Source: Torreya grandis (lineage: Eukaryota; Streptophyta; Pinopsida; Cupressales; Taxaceae). Taken from it: a DNA stretch of 64,000 nucleotides. Location of the stretch: contig JARHVA010001923.1 in assembly GCA_037957365.1 (NCBI GenBank), positions 2,398,501 to 2,462,500 of the forward strand, written 5' to 3'. Position 1 is the stretch's first letter; every line of letters starts with the position of its first letter. Shown piece after piece: positions 12,100 to 22,857 of the stretch. The position numbers were made by a program, and so were the translations under genes. Below the pieces are notes generated by a model, which ran no database searches, was not told the DNA's origin, and worked only from the letters and a program-made list of their open reading frames with translations.

Positions 12100-12870
12100 T
12101 TTAAATTTACAAAATCAAACAAGGAAAAAATGAACCTATAAATGAATATGTATTAAGGTACAAGATAATGTTGTCTAAAATGACTAATCCTATGGTAGAT
12201 AAAGAGTTGAATGACATATTCAAGCAAAGTTTGCTTTCTCCTTTACATGAGTCCATTATTTTAAAAAAGTTCAAATATTTTGATGAATTATGCCATGTTG
12301 TATGAGATCATGAAATGAAGCTTATTTAATTAAATAAGCTCAAGTATGTGGAAAACACACTAGTTGATTATATATCTAGTACTAATTTTACAATCAAACC
12401 AAGTTATAAGGTAAAACCTCCTAAGCCTAAAAAAGAAACAACCACCACAGTTAATGTAGTTTCATAGTATCCTAATTGGCTTGTATTATCTAATTCACCA
12501 AGGAGATAATTTACATGCTTACCTAAGTCTCCCATTTCATTACTCCCATGGCCAGTAGAGTGTCATCTTATATCTTTCCCTCATCATATAGAGGTTGATA
12601 TGAATATATCTCTACCCAAAGGGTACAATGAAGATTTTTTTTTATGATTATCACTAGGGACTAGGGCATTCATTCTATGAACATATGCTTTACCTTAAAT
12701 CATAAGATCCAAGACCTAATTGATGACCAAAGTATTACATTGGATGATCCTCCCAAGGTATCAGGTTCACAACTTGGTGATCACCAGAAATAAAAAATAT
12801 TAAATAATCCTTTACAAGATCATTCTAAGAAGGAACCAAAAGTTCAAATGGTATATAAAATACATCCTCC
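12100..12870 (+). pseudogene. gag: Ty3/Gypsy gag remnant (family B)
   Basis: Decayed capsid polyprotein segment. Near 12125-12300 the reading resembles retrotransposon Gag (NEPINEYVLRYK, then a leucine-rich stretch). Near 12640-12720 a knuckle-like YHxGLGHSF, then after a shift CFTLNHKIQDLID, resembles the Gag-protease linker of plant Gypsy elements, followed by SITLDDPPKV. Several stops and at least one frameshift prevent translation. It sits between the 5' LTR and the protease and shares their direction. Confidence 0.65.
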
Positions 12871-12899
12871 TCCATAACCATATGAACAAGCATTGGATG

Positions 12900-13350
12900 G
12901 TATTATTGGTAACTATATATGACATACACCTCTTATGGTTCAGATACCTTCTATTGCTTTAGATGATAGTGAGGTTAGGGATGATGATTTTGATCTTCAT
13001 TATTTATTCATTCAAGTATTCATTGATCACCAACCTATACATAGTATTATGATTGATAATTATGCAAGCCAAAATATTTGTACCATGACATTACTTGCAC
13101 ATTTCATTTATACTCATCACAAATTTCATCCTTTTACTAAATTAGTTAGAACATTCGATGGGATCTCCCAGATGGTTCTTGGCAAGATTGACCTACCTTT
13201 ATAGGTCAGTCTCACACATGTGGTTACTAAATTTTTAGTCATACTTTCCACGAGTATCTTTGATATGTTATTAGGAAGACCTTGGATCCATACACTTTAA
13301 GAAGTACCTTCTATGGTGTATGGGTGTGTTAAATACATTCATGCCAATTA
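12900..13350 (+). pseudogene. Retropepsin-like aspartic protease remnant (family B)
   Basis: The open frame 12935-13204 and its continuation after one stop at 13202 match the protease region of plant Ty3/Gypsy polyproteins. It reads IMIDNYASQNIC at the active-site position, then LVRTFDGISQMVLGKIDLPL, and after the stop FDMLLGRPWIH, the typical flap-to-C-terminal order. The family usually has D-x-G-S or D-S/T-G at the active site; here Gly and Ser are replaced (DNYAS), so the enzyme would be inactive even without the stop. No reverse transcriptase or integrase follows before the 3' repeats. Confidence 0.85.
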
Positions 13351-14722
13351 GGTAATTACAATTTCAAAAAAATTATATGATCATCCTCTTGAACAAGAAC
13401 CAGGTAGATAATTATCAAACCTATAAATGTTAATCCATTTTAAAAGGGTATTATTAGGTGGCTAGTACTTGAGAGACCATTACATCAGAGACATAATGGA
13501 TTCCACAAAATTCTCATCTTTTATTATGCACCATATTCATATATCCAGTGCACCTAAAGATGTTTCTACTATTTTTATTTTAAAGAAACCACAAAGCACA
13601 TAGAGATTGGTTTTATGAACCCTTATTCCTTCTATTACTATTTTAGACCTAAGATTCCTAATATACATACATAGAGCATCACAAATACCATAATGATAGA
13701 TATTGCATCTATACATGCTCCTTAGTAATACCACTAATTCATTACACTAGGTTTCGAGTGGGGATATATCTATGACCATCCTTTGGATGAGATGATAGGA
13801 TGATATTTCCTCTTCATATATTCCAAAATACCAAAAAATAAAAAACCTTCAAAATCCAAAAATATTTTTAGCATAAATGTGTTCTATTAGCTCCTTGTCA
13901 TCTATGTTTTAGTTTCATGTTGATGGATGGCATATAAGTTACTTGTGCATGCACATGTATTCCACACTTCAATTTGAGTATGATACAAGCATACACAGAT
14001 ACATGATCTATTCATATTTTTAATGTTGGGATTTCCCTCTACTCATGTCATGTAGACATTGGGGGCATACACTTCTTTGATCTTGATATTCATAGGTTAT
14101 ATGGTTTGATGATCACTTTGCATTATCATGTTTGAGCTTATATGTACTTATACATGCCTTTATCCATGATTATATATTTCACATGATACTTGTTATGCTT
14201 TGAAATTGACATTTTTGTCTAACACATTTGATCCATGAGATACTATGATATGTTTATGCTTTCCTTTATGCACTTCCTTGAGTGTTTTTCCTTGTTATTG
14301 TCTTGCTTGTTCGAGCATTTCAATAAACTTATTTGTTTGTGGCCCCTATGCCTTTGCTTGATTTATTTGAAATTTTCATATGTAGTTAATTTTTATATGG
14401 ACATTTGAACATGTCATTCTTGATTTTGTGGACCTTTGACTAAATCATGTCCATTTGAATGTGCAACATTTTAAATGCCCCTTATTTGTGGTCTCCTAAG
14501 ACCATTATATGTTGACTTGATTTTGAGTGCTCTTATGTGTGAGCTTATTTTCTTATTGATATTTTCTTATTACTATCTATAAATTTCCATGATCATTATC
14601 ATGCATCTTAGGCCTTCATGTGATGACATTTTCCTATGTGCTTCAATGTTATATTCACCTAGACATGTTCTTTTATATACTACATGGTTCCATTCATAGA
14701 TTATTCCATTGTCTTCTCCTTT
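13351..14722 (+). other. Family-B untranslated or eroded region after protease
   Basis: About 1.4 kb without a recognisable reverse transcriptase, RNase H or integrase. Short frames near 13400-13800 look coding-like in composition but carry no motif. In a complete Gypsy element the pol domains would be here, so they were deleted, are unrecognisable, or were never present. Confidence 0.5.
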
Positions 14723-14763
14723 TGAGGTGAGGTAACTAAAAATTCCTATATTACCTCACATCA
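14723..14763 (+). repeat. Hairpin at the start of the tandem-repeat zone
   Basis: Left arm tgaggtgaggtaa (14723-14735) and right arm ttacctcacatca (14751-14763) pair over 12 of 13 positions with a 15-base loop. It lies directly before the hairpin repeats. A related 'ttttgaggtgag' occurs at the equivalent place in the minus-strand copy near 49864. Confidence 0.7.
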
Positions 14764-14775
14764 AGGGTGGAATAT

Positions 14776-15010
14776 CAGTGGGGGAATGTCATAGAGTCAA
14801 GTTATCGACATTTGACATTGTTTTTAGATTCCTTGGGGGTATGCTTTGGAAGCATGTTCTCCACACTTATGCAACATTTGACACACCCAAATTTAGTGGA
14901 GGTATGTGTTGGAAAAATGTCATCCACATTATAACTTAGTTAAATTTTTATATTTCTCCATATATAGTGGTGGCATGTTATGGCATCATGCTACCTATAC
15001 TTGTGAAAAA
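14776..15010 (+). repeat. About 60-bp hairpin tandem repeats, family B (plus copy)
   Basis: Four diverged units each begin with a purine run (agtggggg, ttgggggt, agtggagg, agtggtgg) followed by atg and a short inverted repeat. Unit 2 pairs atgctt with aagcat; unit 4 pairs gcatg with catgc. The same array occurs on the minus strand at 49650-49880. Plant LTR elements often carry tandem subrepeats in the 3' untranslated region. The purine runs resemble polypurine tracts. Confidence 0.8.
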
Positions 15011-15833
15011 ATACAAATTGGCCAAAGCACACAGCCATATGATTCAGAGACACATTTATGGTATAATTCTATACGATTATTATACATATTTGAAATATGA
15101 GACATATCTAAGGTGAATATTATATGTAATGTGCACCTAAAATTGAAAAATATAAATCAGTTTCATATTTCAAAACTTTTATATGGATTGTCAACACCCA
15201 CTAGGTCAACATGTTATAGACTAGATTGAGCCAATCTACTATAGTAGTTGGTTCACTTTTGGTATGGTTGAGGTGATTAAATAACTCAATATTTCCATGT
15301 TTATAGGTTGGAATTGATTACATCATCCAAAATCACCAAATATATGGTAGGGGTTGACTTTGTTCACTCATAATCATTAGATTATAAGTATGATTGGGTT
15401 ACACAGTTGAGCTAATATTAACTGCCAAGTGGAAACTCACCTTTTATCCAAGGATGGGGGCATGTGCCTTTTAATATCTCTCTATTAATTTTTATATATT
15501 CACTTTATATATTTTTATATATTTTCATAATCTTAGTTTCAAATATTTATGATGATGCACCTTTTTAAATCAACATGCCAATAGCCAAGGTAGTTTCATC
15601 GATACACGAATATACTCCTAAACCTTGCTCTTTAAATTTAAATATTTTAAATGATTTAGATTTTAGGTTATGTGAAATAATTATATACTATAACATGTTC
15701 TTGGTTTTAGGTTAGTCACCAATAAAACACTCAAGTTGGGCTCACGTAAAGGCAAGGTGTGTTGTACACACCCAACTATGCATTTATTCTCCTTTAAATC
15801 AACAATTTAATTTCTAGATTAAATTGGAGAAAT
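15011..15833 (+). other. Family-B 3' untranslated region
   Basis: Noncoding, but aligned by eye over its length to the reverse complement of 48704-49640. Shared landmarks are 'atatgattca', 'aaattgaaaaata', 'agttggttca', 'gggttacacagtt' and 'acactcaagttggg'. It ends in a weak purine tract (ttggagaaat) before the LTR at 15834. Confidence 0.65.
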
Positions 15834-16550
15834 TGTAGATGATATTTATGAATTATATAGCACCTCAATCTTGTACACTTGGAAAACTCATATCTTGGTT
15901 GTTCCTCTCAGTGTTATACCTTTCCCATTTTCAAAAGTCTTTCATCTGCTCTATCTAGCACCCCTTGGCTTGTACCTTGGTTTGAATAGTCTTATGTTAA
16001 TGACCCAAACCTTAAATCTTGACCATAATGATTAAAACATGCTTATCTTATGCTTATATAATTTTTGAGCTTTTACTTATTTTATAACTTTTGGGACATA
16101 AGTGTCAGTCCCAAAACCCATGTGCTAATGCTAATGTCTTACCCTAACATAGGTGTCCAGTGCCCTAAATTCATCTAATTTTCAAATGAAAAATATCCTA
16201 ATGGTTGAACTAAGTGCTTTAATATGATATATTTCTTGATAGGATTGGTATATATTCATAATCATTATTCATTCATTCACCACCTATAAAATACCTAAGG
16301 CAACTTATCAAAGCATTCAATCAAGCACTCAGTGAAGCAAAGATTCTCTATTCTCTCCTATTTTCATATCAGTCATAGGGATAACACATACATAAGTTTG
16401 AATTACTAAAGGATCAACCTAAGATCCCAATTTTCTAAGTTAAAAGCTAGGTCACTCTTGTACTTGCTTTTCATATATTACATGATTCACACACAAGCCA
16501 ACATTTAGGGGATAATTACATCAGTCTAAGGCCCTCTTCAGATTATTGGA
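15834..16550 (+). mobile_element. Family-B LTR, 3' copy (truncated)
   Basis: Direct repeat of 10819-11507, starting TGTAGATGATATTTATG and matching through 'cagtctaaggccctctt' at about 16540. Homology then stops, whereas the other two copies continue for about 0.55 kb, so this LTR is truncated or interrupted. No target-site duplication is visible. Confidence 0.8.
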
Positions 16551-16561
16551 TATGTACTATT

Positions 16562-17098
16562 TATCTTCATACTCCTGATTACAATGATGGGTATTCTTTA
16601 GATGAACCCTTTTTATTTGGCTTTACTCAAGCTAAAATATGTAGATACTCAGACACCATACTTCTTTACAACATTCTCTTAGTTATTTTCATGTAGTTCC
16701 TTATCTTTTTATAGTTCCTGATATTAGTTATTCTTCTAATGTTCATAGATCCAATATGGAGAACACACTCAAAACTCCTCTAGTTATTGACAAGCCTCTT
16801 TAGAGTATGCTTATAGACTATGTTATGATAATAACTTACATATTCACTAGATACCAAGACCCTTCCACCTTACTTCCTCTAGAGATGTTAGCTACACTAC
16901 GTCAACCCACTATGGGCTCATCTCATGATGCATCCCAGGCTAGACATGATCTTATTTTGAGTCATCCTCTTAGTGGTGATGGAATATTACCTTTTCTAAA
17001 ACTTGATCCTCTACCAACATGATGGGAAGATGAGACTTATTATAATATCCATAGAGTTTATAGTCATTGGGACAAGTATTGTCATGCACATCCATAGT
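16562..17098 (+). pseudogene. Unassigned decayed coding stretch
   Basis: I do not recognise the family. A frame reading LHTPDYNDGYSLDEPFLFGF at about 16565-16630 is followed, after a shift, by a frame open from about 16670 with stops near 16800 and 17020. It includes DPSTLLPLEMLATLRQP and then WEDETYYNIHRVYSHWDKY before a stop near 17096. The aromatic-rich, ordered reading suggests former coding sequence, perhaps part of a retroelement gag, but no diagnostic motif is present. It begins just where the truncated family-B LTR ends. Confidence 0.35.
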
Positions 17099-17417
17099 AA
17101 CAAGCTTTATGTTCTACTTCTAATACATATACCCAACCTTCACCATCTACTACTAGATGTAATTTCTAATTTCATGGTACACAATCATTCTTATACTCAT
17201 TGTCAATAACTCTAGTAGTATATTAATACACTTCATATAAAGAAGGAAATGTCTATAAATAAGAGCTTACCACCTCTTAATAAACTATCAAAATACATCC
17301 CTAAATATCAAGAATTATATTATATTCAAAATATATGTACCACACACCATATAGATATATTTTGAGTGCTTCAACAACACTTTCATGGATTTTCATGACC
17401 CATGCCTTCACTAAATT

Positions 17418-17766
17418 TGTAATGAAATTACTTAGATGATTTGTAATAATAAAATAATATATCAAATAATTAAGAGCAAAATAAGTAGATCCATAACAAA
17501 AATTGGTGAAAGAGTAGAATACTTGAATATTATGATTGAGCCACTTCAAAGGGGAAAACTCCATAACAATATAATAAAAACATAATTTATAATATGATGA
17601 GAAAAGACTAACCAATACCTCCTATATATATTCTACTTAGCCATGATTTTTTCATAGGCTGACCATACTAATAGTATAGAGAAATATAATAAGATAATAT
17701 GAAGTTAGGTAAGCCACAAGCTAACCATACATATCCCTAAATACACTATAGGTTAAAGGCATAGCA
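17418..17766 (-). mobile_element. Chromovirus-like Gypsy element, 3' LTR
   Basis: Direct repeat of 22507-22857, sharing 'tgtaatgaaattacttagatg', 'ttggtgaaagagta' and 'tagccatgatt'. Read on the minus strand it starts TG (tgctatgcc) right after the purine tract at 17767-17780 and ends in CA. Length about 350 bp. Confidence 0.88.
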
Positions 17767-17780
17767 TGCCCCTCCCCTTC
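17767..17780 (-). other. Polypurine tract of the minus-strand Gypsy element
   Basis: The minus strand reads gaaggggaggggca immediately before the 3' LTR, the standard plus-strand primer site for LTR-element reverse transcription. Confidence 0.85.
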
Positions 17781-19160
17781 AAAATAATTTTGTCCTCAAC
17801 ATTGAATCAAACCAGGATGTTGCTACAAGAACACTTCATCCTACCATGTTGATTCTTCCATTTGATCAAATACTCCTTAATCACTCTAGTCCATAGTTGA
17901 TTAGTGTGTGTGTGTGTGAAGGATATCTTCAAGATATATAATGACTCAACCTTCTTCATCTAATTTAGGTAACTTAGTTCAAGTGGAAACTCTATTACCA
18001 ATTACTATCTTTAGGTAAGATACATGGAATAATGGATGTATGTGAGTGGATGGGGGCAATTCCAGCTTGTAAGCCACACTAACAATTTTTTTCAAGATCT
18101 GATATGGTCCATAATACTTAGGTGATAACCTTTTATCCTTTTTATATTGATTTAAAGACATACTTATATGGATAAAAACACATAAAGACCCAATCAACTA
18201 TGTCAAAATGCCACTCACTTAGGTGTTGTTCTAATTGTTTCTTCATTATATTTTGTGTCATTACTAAATTCTCGTTTGAACTAACTAGTACCTCCTATTG
18301 ATGGTGAATGTGTTCCTCAATAGATCAAACCTTGGTATGCATCATCAAGGCTAAAGTGATGGATGGGAGGTGACACCCATACAATGTCACAAAAGGAGAC
18401 ATTTTAGAAGTTTTAAAATAAGTGTTATACCAACATTCAACAAGTGGAAACCAATGAACCCATTTATCCTATTTGTCAAAAACAAAACAAAAAAGATACC
18501 CTTATAGACAATTGTTGACTACCTTTGTTTGTCCACCATATTGAGGATGATAGGAGAAGCTATGAGCCAAATGGGTGCCCAAACATGCAAATAATTTAGT
18601 CCAAAAATTACTAGTAAATTTGGGATCTCAATCATTTACAATGATCTTTTGAGTACCATGTAATTTATAAACTATATTGATAAAAGCATAAGCTACTATA
18701 CTGACAACAAATGGCTATGATAAGGGAAACAAATGATCATACTTGGTGATTCAATTCACAACTACCATGATAACTATTTTACCCTCAGACTATGATAACC
18801 TAGTAATGAAATCCATATAAGCCTCCTCCCAACACTGGCTAGGGATGGATAAAGGCTAAAAAAGACCTAGGGTCTTAATGGTTTCACCTTTTTTCTATTG
18901 ACATACCATGCATTCAGCCACATATTTCTAGACATCCCCCTTGAGTCCTTCCCAAAAGAAATATTGCTTAATTTTATGACATGTTTTCAAAAATCTAGAG
19001 TGACCTTTGAGTGGAGAGGCATGAAGTTTTTGAAAAAAAATATGTTTGAGGAGAAAATGCTTATAGAGGTATAATATATCTTTATACCATAATGCATTCC
19101 CCTCCCATGTAAATTTTTCATATTCGTCACAACTCTGTTGAAGATTCTAAATCAATTCCT
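17781..19160 (-). pseudogene. Gypsy integrase with C-terminal chromodomain, decayed
   Basis: Minus-strand pol 3' part. In order it shows a zinc-binding remnant (ECMVC near 18920), the core beginning YMDFITRLS near 18830, the second acidic block VNDxDPKFTSNFW near 18620, and the third block YHPQYGGQTKVVN near 18525. In active family members that third block has Glu after QT; here it is Lys. The C-terminal region (LSPKYYGPYQILKK, then HPLFHVSYLK) is open at 17979-18197. After further shifts, a chromodomain-like EYLIKWKN followed by VEDKIILKG lies at about 17785-17880, just before the polypurine tract. Many stops make it non-functional. Confidence 0.85.
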
Positions 19161-19239
19161 TAGTAACACTATCATTCTCCCATTATGATCTTGTTTCCTC
19201 TAGCCAATCTACTTGCCACATGGTCATGGCACATCATAA

Positions 19240-19660
19240 TGCCTCAATTGATTCATCTCATTAGGAGAGGTCATCTACCACCACATTCTCTTTTCCTTTC
19301 TCATATACTATTTCAAAATCATAACCTAACGTTTTAATCATCCATTTATGTTGTTCATTAGATGACAATTATTATTCCAAAAATATTTGAGGCCATCATG
19401 TTAGTCTTTACCTAAAAGTGACACACTAGGTAAGGTGTTCATTGCTTGACTGCATGTAGAATAGTCACCATCTCTTTCTCATAGTTTACTTTGAGCCTAT
19501 TTTTTCCCTCTAGTTGGAAACTTTCAAATACTAGTGGTCTACCTTCTTACATAAGTACAACCTCCATGACATAACCTGATGCATCATACTCCATTATAAT
19601 TTTTTTTGAAAAATTAGGACTACCCAAAATCAAAGTTATGCACATATCCATTTTTAACTA
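19240..19660 (-). pseudogene. Gypsy RNase H domain, decayed
   Basis: Minus-strand reading contains PNFSKKIIMEYDASGYVMEV, then a stop near a LMxEGRPLVFES block, KVNYEKEMVTILHAVKQ, and a degraded tail. This order (catalytic DASG, then EGRP-, YEKE- and HALK-type motifs) is the RNase H of Ty3/Gypsy pol. It lies between the reverse transcriptase and integrase in the expected order. Confidence 0.85.
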
Positions 19661-19699
19661 TTCAAATGCCTTAGCAGTTGAATCAATCTAATGGAAGGA

Positions 19700-20480
19700 A
19701 TCTTTCTTAAACAAATAGGTGAGTGGGGCTGTAATGCTACCATAATTTTTGAAAAACTTGTGATATAAACTAGTTTGTCCTAGAAATCCTTAGAGGTTCT
19801 TGAGGGCCTTGGGAATTGGCCACTTCATCATTGATTCAATTTTAGGATCAAATTTCACTCCTTCATATCAAATAATATGAACCAAGTAATCCACCTCTTG
19901 GACACAAAATCACATTTGGAACGTTTGACATAAAGATGATTTTGTTTCAGAACTGAAGTACCTATTTCATATTATTCAAATGGCCTTCCCAAATTTTGAT
20001 GTAAATGAGGATATCATCAAAAAACACCAATACAAAATTTCTCAAAAATAGACTAAAAATAGTATTCATTAAACTCTAAAATGTAAATGGTGTATTTGTT
20101 AGGCCAAAAGATATGACCATAAATTCATAATGGCCTTCATGAGTACTAAAAGTTGTTTTAGGTATGTCCTTATTTCTGATTTAAATCTAATGATACCCAT
20201 AGTGAATAATCAATTAATGGAATAGGATACTTATATTTGATTGTGTACTTATTGATTTATCTATACTCTGGGCACATCCTCCAAGTGCCATCCTTCTTCT
20301 GCACTATGACCAAAGGGAAGGAATATTCATTTTGACTATGTCAGAGGATTCCTGCCTTCAACATCTCCTATAAAATATTTTCAATTTCATTCTTTTGGGC
20401 ATAGGGATACCTATAGGGTTTGATGTTGGGTTATGTAATTCCTAAAATGATCCTAATGGTATGATCATGCATGCATCTTA
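19700..20480 (-). pseudogene. Gypsy reverse transcriptase, decayed
   Basis: Minus-strand reading [19 protein letters not shown], then a stop, then SLMNTIFSLFLRNFVLVFFDDILIY (quoted in parts: SLMNTIF, LRNFVLVF, FFDDILIY). FFDD at about 20004-20015 is the plant Gypsy form of the YxDD polymerase active site and is retained. Upstream fragments around 20150-20400 fit the finger and palm subdomains but carry stops. Downstream, near 19750-19850, a connection region reads into the RNase H domain. Confidence 0.9.
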
Positions 20481-20699
20481 GGGGAAGTCCTTTTGACATG
20501 TCACCAAAAATAATAGAATGGTCATCCATAACCCTTTTGTAAATTAGGATGTGTAGACTCCTTGGTTGGTTGAACCTCTATGGAAAATAAGTGTGCCATA
20601 AATCCCTCAACACCTTTCTTGATAATATTTATCATCTAATGGGAAATAACCAATTGTGGATATTTAACCCATAATCCATGTAGTTCAAAGCTCCTACCT

Positions 20700-21070
20700 T
20701 CTGAATAGAATCTCATGAATAGTTCCTAAAAATTCATCTCAATAGTGCCCAAAGTGGTGAGCCACTACACTCCCAAAATAATGTCATCTCCTCCCATATG
20801 AATAACAAACATAATGGAATATAACAAGTATTCTCCCATAACAAGCTTAATGTTATGATATTTTTTAGAATAGTTGATGGTAACACCATTTATAATCATG
20901 ACCTTAAATTACGGAGATGGGTAAATGAAAAAGTTCAAATGAGTAGACAACTTACTATTGATGAAGTTATGTGTACTCCCAAAGTCAATTAACATAGTCA
21001 CCTTCTATTTCTTTATGAAACCTACCAACTTAAGAGTTTGAGGAGTAATAATGCTTGAAATTTTATGATA
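20700..21070 (-). pseudogene. Gypsy aspartic protease, decayed
   Basis: Minus-strand reading MLIDFGSTHNFINSKL at about 20950-20997, the protease active-site region of chromovirus-type Gypsy elements (normally D-S-G-S/A-T-H-N-F). The Ser of the D-S-G triad is Phe here. The downstream GGDDIILGVxWLTTLG matches the second conserved block and has one stop. The order gag-protease-RT-RNase H-integrase is conserved across the element. Confidence 0.85.
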
Positions 21071-21169
21071 AGAAATAATAGGTTGATAATATTTAAATTC
21101 ATTTTTAAGTTCTTCCAAACCTGCCCTTTAATCCTCATCATCTTTTTCCTCCTCATTGGTGCCTTTAAT

Positions 21170-22490
21170 TTAAAATAAATTATTTTCAACACATCGATGT
21201 CATTTGATCCATTTTATATTGCAACCAAACATAAAACTTTTTCATGCTTTTATATAATTTATTGAGGTGTCAATCTAGTAGGCCATAGAAATGATGGTGA
21301 TGGGAAGGTGCGTTCTTGAACATGATTTAAAGGTATTCATTTTATCATCTATTTTTACTTAGCCATGCATCCCCTTGGTATGGATTTAGTTACATTAGTG
21401 GGATGAAACATGAATACCTCTAATTGGATGCTATCTTTGAGGCCACCTCAAAATAGTTCATTCAAATTTTCCTCAATGATGTCCACCATATGTAAGGAGA
21501 GATTCTAAAATTTATGAATGTAATACTTTATAATCATGGTTTGGCACAACTTGTCTTATTTACTAAAGTAATTTTTAGAGACATTATTATGATAGTGGAG
21601 CTGCAACTCCTCAAAAAATACTGACCATGAAACTAGGACACCCTTATTTTTATTTTGATCACACAACTAAAAATACCAAATGAATGTTTTAGGTTCTAAA
21701 TACAGAGAGGCTATAAACAACTTTTATGAATATGGAATCTAATGTAGATCAAATAAAATTTCAATTTGAGTAAGACATGTGAAAACTCTGTACCAGGATT
21801 GGCATTGTGATCATTTGGAGGTGGAGAACCAAACTACAATGGTAAAGGGTTATTTTATAATGATTGAGCTGAAAACTAGGCCAAATGAATATTTATTTGT
21901 TTTAATCGATCTCACAATCCATTTAGGTCCCCTCTCAACCATGTGAGGTCCCCTTTAACTACATCAAGTTCATCTATCTACACCATGTCATGCAACTTTG
22001 ACTTAAGTTATTAAACTACCTATAAAATACTTGGATCAAAAGTTTTAGACTCCATGTCACCCTTATGAGGATTTTTAGGCATTTATTTTCCTTTCCCACA
22101 TCCATGAGTGTTAGGCCAAGACATGCACAAATTCTAGGAGGGTTAAAAACCTAAAAAAAGTGTATCAACAGATGATACCATTGTGACCACCTCATCAAGA
22201 TGAATCCAATGACTGTTAATGTGCACAAGGGTGAAAATTTTTATCCCAAAAAATTATACTAGTATAATATACTATTAAAATCATCTCACAAAGATGAATC
22301 TAATGACTACTAATTTTCACAAGGTAAACAACTATTAGACTTTTTTTCTTTTTTATAAAAAATCCATGAAAAATACCATGGTGATGAAAGAATTCAATTT
22401 TTCTTGGATCATAAGTTATGTTTTTTTGACCTTCTAGTGCTCAAGATGTTAGATTCAAAAAAAATTCCCCATAGAAACTTTCCCAAATTG
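21170..22490 (-). pseudogene. gag: Gypsy gag with eroded zinc knuckle
   Basis: Minus-strand readings include YLEPKAFIWYFQLCDQN, WSVFFEELQLHY, DIIEENLNELF and GGLKDSIQLEV, in the order typical of retrotransposon Gag capsid. A degraded zinc-knuckle-like block (GCNIKWIKxHRCV) lies near 21190-21230. Frames shift several times. The 5' end begins shortly after the primer binding site near 22495. Confidence 0.75.
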
Positions 22491-22506
22491 AAGCTTTGAT
22501 ACCACT
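22490..22506 (-). other. tRNA-Met primer binding site of the Gypsy element
   Basis: The minus strand reads agtggtatcaaagctt directly after the 5' LTR end (ttaca). It matches the initiator tRNA-Met complement with one substitution (caaagc for cagagc). Confidence 0.9.
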
Positions 22507-22857
22507 TGTAATGAAATTACTTAGATGATTTACAACAATAGAATGAATACCACATAATTAAGAATAGAATAAGAATATCCATAATAATAATTGGTGAAAG
22601 AGTATAATAATTGAATATTATGGCTAATACACTTCAAGGAAGCAACCTCCATAACAATGCAATAAGAACAAAATTCACAATATGATGATAAAAGGCTAAC
22701 TGCTACTTCTTATATATACTCTTCTTAGCCATGATTATTCCATAGGTTTACCATACTAAGAACATAAAGAAATTTAATAATATAATATGAATATATGTAA
22801 ACCAAAAGTTGGCCACACATATCTATATATGAACTATAGATTAAGGGCATATTAGAC
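22507..22857 (-). mobile_element. Chromovirus-like Gypsy element, 5' LTR
   Basis: Partner of the LTR at 17418-17766, with aligned landmarks along its length. The pair shows many substitutions and small indels by eye, so the insertion is old. The right boundary near 22850-22860 is less certain than the left, which abuts the primer binding site. Confidence 0.85.
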
